Of a DNA stretch of 32,101 nucleotides, positions 24,493 to 32,089 are shown piece after piece. This stretch comes from Mageeibacillus sp. UBA1193 (GTDB lineage: Bacteria > Bacillota > Clostridia > Saccharofermentanales > Saccharofermentanaceae): positions 58,477 through 90,577 of the forward strand of contig DBYF01000128.1 of NCBI GenBank assembly GCA_002310155.1, written 5' to 3'. The notes below the pieces were generated by a model. The model was not told where the DNA came from. It saw only the letters and a list, made by a program, of their open reading frames with translations, and searched no databases. The position numbers were made by a program, and so were the translations under genes. Each line of letters begins with the position of its first letter. Position 1 is the stretch's first letter.

Positions 24493-25112
24493 CAGAGGAT
24501 ATTCCGCGGACGGTTAATGAGCGCGAGCGCCTCGGAACGTGTTCTCGCGTCTGAACGGCAGCCGCCGCGCATCGCCGAGGTAACGGTCTTGCTGCCCGGC
24601 TTTCTGACACCTCTCATCGTCATGCAGAGGTGCTCGGCCTCGAGTACGACACAGACGGACATCGCGTCGACCGCCTGCTGGATCGTATCCGCGATCTCGG
24701 AGGTAAGTCTCTCCTGCAGCTGCGGCTTTCTGGAAAGCGTATCCACGATACGTGCTACCTTTGAAAGGCCCAGGATCTTGCCGTCTCTCGGAACATATAC
24801 GACGTGTGCTTTTCCATGGAAAGGAAGAAGGTGATGCTCGCACATGGAATAGAACGGGATATCGCCGATCAGGATCATCTCATCGTTATCCGATGTGAAG
24901 GTCTTGATGTCCTTGCTGATATCTCTGTGAAGTCCGGAGAAGACCTCTCCGTACATTCTCGCCACGCGGTTCGGTGTCTCGACAAGTCCCTCTCTGTCCG
25001 GATCCTCGCCGACCGCGATCAGGATCTCCCTGACGGCACGCTCGATCCTCGGAAGGTCCATGCCCTTCCGGCTTTCCTCCGGTACGCGGAAATCGTCATC
25101 GTAATTGCTCAT
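24492..25112 (-). CDS. folE: GTP cyclohydrolase I, type 1
   Basis: First enzyme of folate synthesis: GTP to 7,8-dihydroneopterin triphosphate, as a zinc-dependent decamer. The 206 residues include the zinc ligands Cys91 and His94 in MCEHHLLPF and Cys163 in EAEHLCMTMRG, and the substrate-binding MTMRGVRKPGS segment. AAGGAGAT lies 9 nt before the ATG. The gene starts 15 nt after the AraC-type gene on the same strand and opens the folE-P-B-K cluster. The pterin triphosphate pyrophosphohydrolase step is not encoded here. Confidence 0.97.
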   Translation of the reverse strand: MSNYDDDFRVPEESRKGMDLPRIERAVREILIAVGEDPDREGLVETPNRVARMYGEVFSGLHRDISKDIKTFTSDNDEMILIGDIPFYSMCEHHLLPFHGKAHVVYVPRDGKILGLSKVARIVDTLSRKPQLQERLTSEIADTIQQAVDAMSVCVVLEAEHLCMTMRGVRKPGSKTVTSAMRGGCRSDARTRSEALALINRPRNIL

Positions 25113-25127
25113 AGTTCCTGTATCTCC

Positions 25128-26123
25128 TTACTCAGTGTACATATGTCTGTATTCCATGGGCGTCATGCCCTTCTGTTTTCTAAACGCCACATTAAATCTC
25201 TGCGGACTGCTGAATCCGACCTGCGTCGCGATACCGCTGACCTTGATCTCTTTCTGGGTCAGGAGACGGCACGCCGCGTCGATTCGGATCTGCATGAGAT
25301 AGTTCATCGGGCTGATGCCGAATTCATCTCGAAAAGCACGCGTGAAATATCCCTGGCTCAGGAAGACATACGCGGCAGTCTCGGCGACCGTAACGCCACG
25401 ATCGTAGTTCTCATCGAGGTAATCCCTCGCGATAAGGACGAGCTCTCTGGCTTTTCCATTCTTCACGCGCAGGCTCTCCTCCCACTCTTCGCGAAGCGCT
25501 CTGGAAAGCGTGATCAGAAGCTCCATGGTCAGAAGCTGCATCATCATGTCCTTCGCGTACATATCGGAACGGCTCTCGCGCATGATGCGCTCCGCCAGGA
25601 CACCGATCGCCTGACGGGATTTACCGGAGATGATCAGGTAATCCGAAGCATCACCGGGCGCGTTCTCGCCCTGGGCGAAATCGAAGAAGTTCTCGAGCGG
25701 AACAGCCGCTACATTTTCCTGCAGGAAAGGCACTGTCGGGCCGCCTCTGAGACGTCCGTTAGCCATCGGCTGGGTATCTTTCGGCTTGGAAAGAAGCGCC
25801 TGCTGTGCTTTCGCGATATCGGAAGAGAAACCGAAGTACAGAACGACCATGTCAGCCGGTCCTTCGACGACTCTTACGGAGTGCATGACCTGCGGACGGA
25901 TGATCAGCGTAGTTCCCTTCGTCACGTGAACGGTCTTGCCGTTGATGATGAATTCACACTTGCCTCTTCGTAAGTAAAGAAGCTCATGGGTGGTATGGCG
26001 GCTGGCTGTCGGAAAGGGCGTAGATGTCTCGTAACAATGTTCCACGCCTTCAAACACTACCGGTATAGAGCCTGAGGATTCCAGTAAGCTTTTTTCAAAT
26101 GCCGGAAGAAGATCTTCAACCAT
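25128..26123 (-). CDS. AraC-family transcriptional regulator (cupin sensor)
   Basis: A 331-aa regulator with an N-terminal cupin-like ligand domain (about 40-105, HTTHELLYLRRGKCEFIING and HVTKGTTLIIRPQVMHSV) and a C-terminal AraC double helix-turn-helix (about 228-328, including TVAETAAYVFLSQGYFTRAF and ISPMNYLMQIRIDAA). Regulators of this layout usually sense sugars or derivatives and act on nearby genes. GGGGGG lies 7 nt before the ATG. It lies between the esterase-like pseudoenzyme (24 nt upstream) and folE (15 nt downstream) and so appears co-transcribed with both. Its target is unknown; the first gene of the same operon is the natural candidate. Confidence 0.92.
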   Translation of the reverse strand: MVEDLLPAFEKSLLESSGSIPVVFEGVEHCYETSTPFPTASRHTTHELLYLRRGKCEFIINGKTVHVTKGTTLIIRPQVMHSVRVVEGPADMVVLYFGFSSDIAKAQQALLSKPKDTQPMANGRLRGGPTVPFLQENVAAVPLENFFDFAQGENAPGDASDYLIISGKSRQAIGVLAERIMRESRSDMYAKDMMMQLLTMELLITLSRALREEWEESLRVKNGKARELVLIARDYLDENYDRGVTVAETAAYVFLSQGYFTRAFRDEFGISPMNYLMQIRIDAACRLLTQKEIKVSGIATQVGFSSPQRFNVAFRKQKGMTPMEYRHMYTE

Positions 26124-26147
26124 GCGTATGCCCCCCTTCTATTTGCC

Positions 26148-28517
26148 TTATGGCAGGAATCGGATATTGTCGATATAGATCGCGCCGGATCTCTGTCTGT
26201 CGAAGATCGTAAAGACGAGATTGCTGATCTCCATGTCATCAAAGGATGCCCAGTTCAGCGAGATCGTCTGCCATCTCAGACCGATCTGGATCGTAGCCTC
26301 GCCTCTGCAGCCCGAGATCTGCATCGTCTTCTCACACTGATCCGGGTTAAAGACGTCAAGACAGATCCTTCTGGCCTTCGAGAACTTAAGAGGCGCCATG
26401 ACGGACGCGTATGAGAGCACCGGGCCGAAAGACAAAAGGCTGTTCTCCGGCTCGTACTCGATACGCAGAGAAGCCGCGCCCTGGGTCTTATTCATGACCT
26501 CACGGAAGATCGTGGCCTTACCCTTCGTGATCTGGTATGTCTCGAGTTTCTCAAAATCACTGTCCCATGTCTTCTTACCGGTAAACGTGATATCTTCACA
26601 TGCCGTAAAGGTCAGGTCCGGGCAGTACTCGGACGGGATCTTGTCGAAACGGAACGGAAGTACCGGAAGATCGATACGGTTTCTGAATGTCGCCTGGTGC
26701 GGGATCGGAGAATAACCGTAGGTTACACCGACCGGATCGAGCACATCGTCATTCCAGACCATGACACGCACACCGTGAAGGATACGTGCCTGCGCCGGTA
26801 CATACACGCGGCTCTCGTCACATACGGCAAAGCCGCGCAGGATAGATTCGTTCTCGGAGAGACGGAGTCCGTCGACCGTATTATCGAAAGAAAGCATGAC
26901 CTTATTTCCGATCACTTCTACGCCTACGCACTCCGGAGAAGATGCCGGCATCTTCGGGGTAAAGTGAAGTCCCAGAGCGATGCACGAGAGTCTTCGGCCG
27001 ATCGTGAAGGAGACGGTCTTGTCCGGGATCAGAAGATCGTGCTGGCCCAGGATACCGATCGGCATCGGGAATCTTCTTCTGATCGCGCAGAGTCTCTCGT
27101 TGAACTCTACGTGACGGAAAGGCTCCTCCGGATCCATTGCGTCCGGATGAAGCTGCAGGATGATGAATGACGGTACCTGGTTCTTATCCTCGATCTCACG
27201 CGGACCGAATACACGGGCCAGATCGATCAGGAGCTGGCGGACCATCACTGTATAGACATCGCCGATCTGCGCGTCGGAAGCGTCCGGTGCGAAAACGATA
27301 CCACGGATACTGGTATCGCACAGCGGCGCCAGACGGTGGTTAAAGAATACACTCATCATGTCCTGCGGTCCGACGAGCGGGCGGTGCGCCGACTCGGCGA
27401 CCAGTGTCTCTGTCAGGACAGTCTCCGCGGACGGGATGATGGAGTTCAGAAGATCATGGTTATTCTTCTTCTCGAAGTGCGCGAGTTCTTCTGTCGGGAA
27501 AGAAAGCGGCGGAGCGTCGTCATCGTCGTCCTCCGAAGATGCTTCTGTATTCTCGGAAGCAGGCTCCTCGTCTGCCGGTGCTTTTTCCGCATCGGCATCC
27601 TCGGGCTTTCCGGCCTTAAGATCCTCAAAAGCGAGCGCGCCCTCCGGATCGATCGGGACATCTGCCTTCTCTTCATCTTCAAATACGAAGGACTCTTCGC
27701 TGGTCGCGTCCTCCTCGTCATCCTTCAGGATGTCGCCGGTCTCGATCGAGCTCTTCTTACTATTCAGGCGGGCGATATTGGCACGCCAGCCATCCTCGTC
27801 AAAATAGAGGTTTCTCTCTTCGAGATATTCGCGGATCTTATCGTTGTTATCGATGCCCTCGTGGGACAGCCAGCGGTAGATCGGCGCGTAGTCCTCGGCC
27901 AGATCCAGGATACCGACCGGGTAGTGGAGCTGCTCGGCAAGATGGTACGCATAGGAGAACGCCACGGATGAAACGCTGGCGAGCTCCTTGGTATCGCGGA
28001 TACGGATCCACTTGGTATCTTCTTCCGTAAGAACGGGCTCATAGGAGATATCGTCGAAATCATCGAGTGCGCCCTTCGCCGGAGAATAGAAACGCAGAAG
28101 CGGCATAACATCCTTCTTCAGAGGTGTTCTCGGTGCCGCGGTCTCCTTGATCGAAGCCGCTAACGGACGTCCGCCGAACATGACCCAGACATCGCCGCAT
28201 CGGCAGTCTTCGATGGTCAGGGCATCGGTAAGTGTATGGAAAGCGAGGGTGTACGCGTCCGTTGAAGATCTGTACGGAGGAAGCGTAAAACGGAAAGAAC
28301 CGTCTTCCTCGGATACTGTCTCCAGACTTAGGATTACACCGTAATCCGTATCGAGCTTGGATACCTTACGGCCGTCTGTCGGATCCTTCATTACTTCCAG
28401 TGTTACCGGAACCGAAGGGGATGCCACCTTGCCTCGGAGAACCACCGGAACTCCCTGCTGGAAAACCATTCCCGGAGAGATCCAGGACGGAAGACGTATA
28501 TCATTACCTTGCGCCAT
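26148..28517 (-). CDS. sialate O-acetylesterase-like protein lacking catalytic residues, with acidic insertion and C-terminal beta domain
   Basis: The 789 residues follow the sialate O-acetylesterase (SASA, SGNH) layout. An N-terminal Ig-like domain (8-98, SPGMVFQQGVPVVLRGK and GSFRFTLPPY) leads to GDVWVMFGGRPLA at 108-120, where active esterases have GEVWxxSGQSNM; the nucleophile Ser is missing. PVGILDLAED (200-209) fits the PIGLI-type strand, FFNHRLAPL (391-399) fits YNxMIAPL, and RGIVFAPDAS (405-414) replaces the WYQGESN block. LLIPDK (495-500) replaces the DIHPxxK segment, so the catalytic His is gone too. Residues about 262-336 are a highly acidic insertion. Residues about 640-789 look like a carbohydrate-binding beta-sandwich. 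There is no signal peptide. I infer a cytosolic pseudoenzyme, perhaps a sugar sensor or scaffold. Confidence 0.75.
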   Translation of the reverse strand: MAQGNDIRLPSWISPGMVFQQGVPVVLRGKVASPSVPVTLEVMKDPTDGRKVSKLDTDYGVILSLETVSEEDGSFRFTLPPYRSSTDAYTLAFHTLTDALTIEDCRCGDVWVMFGGRPLAASIKETAAPRTPLKKDVMPLLRFYSPAKGALDDFDDISYEPVLTEEDTKWIRIRDTKELASVSSVAFSYAYHLAEQLHYPVGILDLAEDYAPIYRWLSHEGIDNNDKIREYLEERNLYFDEDGWRANIARLNSKKSSIETGDILKDDEEDATSEESFVFEDEEKADVPIDPEGALAFEDLKAGKPEDADAEKAPADEEPASENTEASSEDDDDDAPPLSFPTEELAHFEKKNNHDLLNSIIPSAETVLTETLVAESAHRPLVGPQDMMSVFFNHRLAPLCDTSIRGIVFAPDASDAQIGDVYTVMVRQLLIDLARVFGPREIEDKNQVPSFIILQLHPDAMDPEEPFRHVEFNERLCAIRRRFPMPIGILGQHDLLIPDKTVSFTIGRRLSCIALGLHFTPKMPASSPECVGVEVIGNKVMLSFDNTVDGLRLSENESILRGFAVCDESRVYVPAQARILHGVRVMVWNDDVLDPVGVTYGYSPIPHQATFRNRIDLPVLPFRFDKIPSEYCPDLTFTACEDITFTGKKTWDSDFEKLETYQITKGKATIFREVMNKTQGAASLRIEYEPENSLLSFGPVLSYASVMAPLKFSKARRICLDVFNPDQCEKTMQISGCRGEATIQIGLRWQTISLNWASFDDMEISNLVFTIFDRQRSGAIYIDNIRFLP

Positions 28518-28554
28518 ATCGCTTGCTACCTCACATAGATACTCATTCTATTCT

Positions 28555-28560
28555 ATTATA
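28555..28560 (-). promoter_or_regulatory. -10 element of the esterase-like operon
   Basis: Perfect TATAAT on the minus strand 37 nt upstream of the ATG. No clear -35. It would drive the pseudoenzyme, AraC and fol genes. Confidence 0.5.
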
Positions 28561-28673
28561 CGACAACTTTTTCCATATTTCGCATATAAAGATACTTATA
28601 TGAGACAAAACAATAATCTTCGTTCTACGTTCGCTTCAAGCCTCCGCTATACCGGCCTGTAGCGCTTATTTCA

Positions 28674-28701
28674 TTTACTCATATATGAGTGCGCCTATAA
28701 G
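28674..28701 (+). promoter_or_regulatory. promoter of the XRE regulator with embedded operator
   Basis: TTTACT (28674-28679), 16 nt, TATAAG (28696-28701). The 14-bp perfect palindrome ACTCATATATGAGT (28677-28690) covers part of the -35 and the spacer, a typical place for an autorepressor site. Confidence 0.5.
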
Positions 28702-28742
28702 ATGTAATTACCTGAAAATACTTTACGGAAGGAGGAAAAACC

Positions 28743-29003
28743 ATGAATGAACTGATCATTATCGGACGAGTCTTAAAGAATCTGCGCATAAAGAAGGAAA
28801 TGTCCCAGTTCGCCGTCGCGTCCCGCTCAGGGATCAACCTCTCCTATTACTGCAAAGTCGAGCACGGCCGAACAAACCCCTCTGTCCGCGTGATCTACGC
28901 GATCCTTCGCTCTCTGGGCGTTTCGCCTGTCCAGTTCATGGAGCTTGTCGCTATCGAGATGCACTATCTGCTCGTCTGTGCCGAAGAAGCCGAGTCCGCA
29001 TGA
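28743..29003 (+). CDS. small XRE-family (HTH_3) DNA-binding protein
   Basis: The protein is 86 aa and consists essentially of one Cro/C1-type helix-turn-helix (about residues 9-65: LKNLRIKKEMSQFAVASRSG, then YYCKVEHGRTNPSVRVI). It has a short C-terminal helix and no sensor domain. GGAAGGAGG lies 7 nt before the ATG. It is followed 102 nt later by an AraC regulator on the same strand and is divergent from the esterase-like operon. The palindrome in its own promoter suggests it represses itself and possibly the divergent operon. It could also be an antitoxin-type regulator, but no toxin gene is adjacent. Confidence 0.88.
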   Translation: MNELIIIGRVLKNLRIKKEMSQFAVASRSGINLSYYCKVEHGRTNPSVRVIYAILRSLGVSPVQFMELVAIEMHYLLVCAEEAESA

Positions 29004-29009
29004 AAGATA

Positions 29010-29050
29010 TCGTGATTTTGTCGTGATTCTTTTCTTTTTTTGCTTATAGT
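29010..29050 (+). promoter_or_regulatory. direct repeat and -10 upstream of the second AraC gene
   Basis: TCGTGATT occurs at 29010-29017 and 29021-29028 (11-nt period). A TATAGT follows at 29045-29050, so the second repeat overlaps the -35 position. Direct repeats about one helical turn apart are typical of AraC half-sites. Confidence 0.35.
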
Positions 29051-29105
29051 GGTATTCTGAACCTGTTATTTCCAATACTTAAAGATATACGGAGCAAGAT
29101 ACACT

Positions 29106-30053
29106 ATGGCTTACCAGAACAACAAAGCGGCTGAAAACGCCCTGTACGAGGACCTTCACCGTCCAAATCTGCAAGATGCGATCGCCAGCTGTCTTCACTT
29201 TTTAGATGATGGGAACCCCTGCCGTGAGATCGCTCCGCATTATCATGATTTTGTTGAGATCATTTACGGAGTCCGCGGCAGGTTTTCTGCGTCCATGGCG
29301 GATCAGGACATCATCGTCAATGAAGGAGACATGCTCCTGATCAACGTTAATGAAGTCCACGCGTTCCACCATTTCGAACCCTGCGAGTATTACTGCCTGC
29401 AGTTCGATCCGACCGTATTCTTCTTCTCTTCCGCCTATTCCACAGGTGCGAAGTATCTCCTGCCGTTCCTTATGGCGACGACCAGAGATCTCGGAAAGAA
29501 CAGCACTTTCTCTCTTCTCGCACGAAAAGAAGAGCTGGAGTCCACACATATTCCGGACTATATCAGAGACTATCACAGAGAGTTCACCGAGAAGGCACCG
29601 GGCTACGAGCTCGCGATCCGCGCGGACATCTGCCGCATCTTCCTGTGGTATATCCGCAGAATGGAGAAGAACGGTATCTCCGTTTACTCTTCTCCGGGCA
29701 TCCGTCAGGAAGACATCCTGCGCCTGAACGAAGTTCTGGACTATATCCACGAGAACTACATGCAGCCGGTCCTTGCCGAGAAGATGGCAAAGATGTGCAA
29801 CATGAGCTACAGCTACTTCTCCAGATTCTTCCGCCATGCCGTAGGACAGACGTTCTCTGACTATCTCCTCTACGTAAGACTGACAGAAGCAGAAAAGCTC
29901 CTGATCACTACGTCCAAGAGCATCAGTCAGATCGCGCTGGATACAGGCTTCAGCACGTCAAGCTATTTCATTACACAGTTTAAGAAACACAGGCATATCA
30001 CGCCGAAGCAGTTAAAGCAGAAGATCGCCGCTGCAGACGATGCCAGAAAGTAA
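29106..30053 (+). CDS. AraC-family transcriptional regulator (cupin sensor)
   Basis: A 315-aa regulator. The N-terminal cupin domain (about 35-100) has PHYHDFVEIIYGVRG and VNEGDMLLINVNEVHAFHHF, a His-rich sugar-type pocket. The C-terminal AraC domain (about 210-308) has MAKMCNMSYSYFSRFFRHAV and ISQIALDTGFSTSSYFITQF, then the family's HITPKQLK. GGAG is 11 nt upstream of the ATG. It is not closely similar to the AraC protein at 25128-26123. Genes it controls are not obvious, and no transporter or glycosidase is next to it. Its stop lies 2 nt from the stop of the convergent DeoR gene. Confidence 0.93.
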   Translation: MAYQNNKAAENALYEDLHRPNLQDAIASCLHFLDDGNPCREIAPHYHDFVEIIYGVRGRFSASMADQDIIVNEGDMLLINVNEVHAFHHFEPCEYYCLQFDPTVFFFSSAYSTGAKYLLPFLMATTRDLGKNSTFSLLARKEELESTHIPDYIRDYHREFTEKAPGYELAIRADICRIFLWYIRRMEKNGISVYSSPGIRQEDILRLNEVLDYIHENYMQPVLAEKMAKMCNMSYSYFSRFFRHAVGQTFSDYLLYVRLTEAEKLLITTSKSISQIALDTGFSTSSYFITQFKKHRHITPKQLKQKIAAADDARK

Positions 30054-30055
30054 TA

Positions 30056-30832
30056 TCACTTCGGAGCAATGACCAGCTCGATACCGAAGTCGCGGATCTC
30101 CTGGGCAAGCTCATCCGAGATGCCGGAGTCCGTGATCAGTACGTCGATCTTTTCCGCAGGAATAAATGAAGATGTAGAATCCTGATTGAGTTTTGAAGAG
30201 TCTACGAGTGCGATGCAGCGCTTGCACTTCTCTGCGAAGCGCTTCTTCAGCTCGAGCTCATAGAAGTTGTGTCCGGTAAGTCCGGATGTCAGGGAGAATC
30301 CGTTACCCGATACGAAATAACTGTCGCCACTGATGCGTCGAAGCATCTCCTCACAGAGGAGTCCCTCGATCGCGCCGGAATGCGGACGGAGAACACCGCC
30401 GACTAAGACGGTTCTGAAGTTACTGTATCTCTGGATCTCCATCGCGGTATGGATACCGTTCGTGACGATCGTGATGTTATCGAGATTGCTGATATAAGGG
30501 ATCATGTGGAAGGTCGTGGAACTTGCGTCGATGAAGATCGTCTCTCCCTCGTGCACGAACTTGCCGGCTTCTCTTCCGATCGCCGTCTTCTCCGCGACAC
30601 TCATGACGGAACGGAGCATATAGTTCTCCGGATTGGAGGACTGCTTAACGGAATCCGAGATACGGGCTCCGCCGTGATAACGGACGATCGCACCTTCACG
30701 CTCGAGATCACGAAGGTCAGATCGGATGGTCGCGCCGGTCACACCGAGGCACTCCTGAAGGTCAGTCGTTGATACACGGCTCTCTTTTTCCAGGATCTCC
30801 AAAATCCGCTTTCTTCTCTCTACGTTGATCAT
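30056..30832 (-). CDS. DeoR/GlpR-family transcriptional regulator
   Basis: The start is the ATG at 30832 (MINVERRKR), with GGAGGT 9 nt upstream; the ATG at 30841 directly abuts that site and is too close. The 258-aa protein has the DeoR winged HTH at the N-terminus (RRKRILEILEKE, VTGATIRSDLRDLEREG, VRYHGGAR) and a sugar-phosphate-isomerase-like sensor domain with FIDASSTTFHMIPYI, ITIVTNGIHTAMEI and LVGGVLRPHSGAIEG. Such proteins are repressors released by phosphorylated sugars. It has its own strong promoter. The neighbouring hydrolase gene lies upstream on the same strand, but no sugar kinase is nearby. Confidence 0.94.
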   Translation of the reverse strand: MINVERRKRILEILEKESRVSTTDLQECLGVTGATIRSDLRDLEREGAIVRYHGGARISDSVKQSSNPENYMLRSVMSVAEKTAIGREAGKFVHEGETIFIDASSTTFHMIPYISNLDNITIVTNGIHTAMEIQRYSNFRTVLVGGVLRPHSGAIEGLLCEEMLRRISGDSYFVSGNGFSLTSGLTGHNFYELELKKRFAEKCKRCIALVDSSKLNQDSTSSFIPAEKIDVLITDSGISDELAQEIRDFGIELVIAPK

Positions 30833-30876
30833 AGATTCCATACCTCCGTCTGCGTTTCCCTTTTCAGAACGAAAAT

Positions 30877-30906
30877 ATGATATCTGCCTGACTATCTTTT
30901 TGTCAA
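30877..30906 (-). promoter_or_regulatory. promoter of the DeoR-family gene
   Basis: On the minus strand a perfect TTGACA (30901-30906), 18 nt, TATCAT (30877-30882). It lies just beyond the hydrolase stop codon, so the DeoR gene is transcribed separately. Confidence 0.7.
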
Positions 30907-30960
30907 CGTTTTCTTTTCATGTATTTTCATTTCATGGAAAGAATTTGCAGGAAAGGACGT

Positions 30961-31845
30961 TTATTTGTTCGTTTCCCGTCTTTTCAGTTCGTCTGCCATC
31001 CATCCGGTCACACCATTCGGGAGTCTCGGATCCATCGGTGTTCCGTCGAGGAACATGAGGTTCGACTGCACGCCGTTCATCAGGCAGTGCTGTCCCATCT
31101 CGAATCCGAAGTTGATCGAAGCGATGCCTTTGTCCGCGTTCATGACCCATTCAGGTGTATAGATGAAGCTGTTCTTCATGTGTTCCATTCTCGCGCGTCT
31201 GCTCTCGATCTTCTCGTGGCTTACGATCTCGTCACGCAGGCCGTCAGCAAAGAACAGTGTCACGCCATTTCTTTCGAGTTCGTCCATCACGTCGTCATCC
31301 GGGATCGCGTCCGTTCCGACAGGTACGAGGACATCGAACTTATCCGGCGCATGTGCTGCAAGAGTAAATGTAAATCTCGCGCCGGCAGAATTCCCGAGAA
31401 GGAACTTCACGCCGACACCGTCTGTGTGGTTTCCGATAAAAGTATCAATAAGCTTCATGACGGATTCCGTATAAGACTCGTCCCAGCTGCCTGCGTAGCC
31501 GCCGTTCTCGAGCCTGTATTCATTGGCGATCGGGATAAGGATATACGCGCCTCCGAGAGTCTTCTGATAGTCATCTGAAGCATAGTACTCCGCACCCGTA
31601 TAGTTGATGCAGAGCTCGCCTACGAGGGCATTGGATCCGCCATGCAGGAAGATAAGGAGCGGATAGTGCTTTTCCTTCGGAAATCCATGCTCGGACGGAT
31701 CGAAGAAATAGTACTTCATGCCTTCCGCTTCATCACTTTTAAAGCGGTCGAAATACTTGCCTTCCTCGTACGACGGTTTGGTAGAAATAAAAGCGCCTTC
31801 GGGGATCTCATTGATCCAGGGCGGAGTCTGATTTGCCATGATCAT
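30961..31845 (-). CDS. alpha/beta hydrolase (esterase/feruloyl-esterase-like)
   Basis: Predicted cytosolic serine hydrolase. The ATG at 31845 (MIMANQ) has GAGAGG 5 nt upstream; an in-frame ATG at 31839 is also possible. The longer frame to 32070 runs through the tRNA gene and is rejected. The 294-aa protein has LLIFLHGGSNA (oxyanion region, about 63-73), the nucleophile elbow GNSAG with Ser153, a likely acid Asp205 in ADGLRDE, and His253 in MGQHCLMNG, giving a full catalytic triad. The overall pattern is that of PHB depolymerase/feruloyl-esterase-like peptidase_S9-type hydrolases. Substrate is unknown; a short acyl or acetyl ester on a sugar would suit the sugar-type regulators nearby. Confidence 0.85.
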   Translation of the reverse strand: MIMANQTPPWINEIPEGAFISTKPSYEEGKYFDRFKSDEAEGMKYYFFDPSEHGFPKEKHYPLLIFLHGGSNALVGELCINYTGAEYYASDDYQKTLGGAYILIPIANEYRLENGGYAGSWDESYTESVMKLIDTFIGNHTDGVGVKFLLGNSAGARFTFTLAAHAPDKFDVLVPVGTDAIPDDDVMDELERNGVTLFFADGLRDEIVSHEKIESRRARMEHMKNSFIYTPEWVMNADKGIASINFGFEMGQHCLMNGVQSNLMFLDGTPMDPRLPNGVTGWMADELKRRETNK

Positions 31846-31924
31846 CCATGCCTCTCTTCTTTTGGGAATATATAAAGTATGCACTCTTTTCGGTCGATTG
31901 GATAGAGGGTTTATACCAGAGGTA

Positions 31925-31963
31925 AAAGAAAAAGGCTGTTCCTTCTTTCGAAGAAACAGCCTT
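31925..31963 (-). terminator. intrinsic terminator of tRNA-Gln
   Basis: On the minus strand AAGGCTGTT-t-CTTC-gaaa-GAAG-g-AACAGCCTT forms a long stem capped by a GAAA tetraloop, followed by TTTCTTTT. It begins 1 nt after the encoded CCA end. Confidence 0.93.
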
Positions 31964-31964
31964 A

Positions 31965-32038
31965 TGGCTGCCGAACTAGGATTCGAACCCAGACAGACGG
32001 TGCCAGAAACCGGAGTGCTACCTTTACACAATTCGGCA
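31965..32038 (-). tRNA. tRNA-Gln (anticodon CUG)
   Basis: A 74-nt cloverleaf on the minus strand. Acceptor TGCCGAA pairs with TTCGGCA; the D arm is GTGT-AAAGGTA-GCAC; the anticodon arm is CCGGT-TTCTGGC-ACCGT with anticodon CTG; the T arm is CTGGG-TTCGAAT-CCTAG; discriminator G and an encoded CCA follow. The 27-43 pair is a C-U mismatch. It has its own promoter and terminator. Confidence 0.93.
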
Positions 32039-32060
32039 ATGTTGTAAATCAACGTCTGAA

Positions 32061-32089
32061 AGTATATCAAATGTCGTCTGATAGTGCAA
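32061..32089 (-). promoter_or_regulatory. promoter of tRNA-Gln
   Basis: On the minus strand TTGCAC (32084-32089), 17 nt, TATACT (32061-32066), about 23 nt before the tRNA 5' end. Confidence 0.75.

Noticed and set aside
24804..25973. 389-codon plus-strand frame across folE and the AraC gene
   Set aside because: It spans two real genes on the opposite strand and the gap between them; product shows no domain.
28743..30053. XRE plus AraC genes as a toxin-antitoxin or mobile-element remnant
   Set aside because: There is no toxin-like partner, integrase, terminal repeat or attachment site nearby, and base composition matches the neighbours.
31846..32070. N-terminal extension of the alpha/beta hydrolase
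   Set aside because: The extension translates through the tRNA-Gln gene and its terminator; the ATG at 31845 has a ribosome binding site and starts the family homology.
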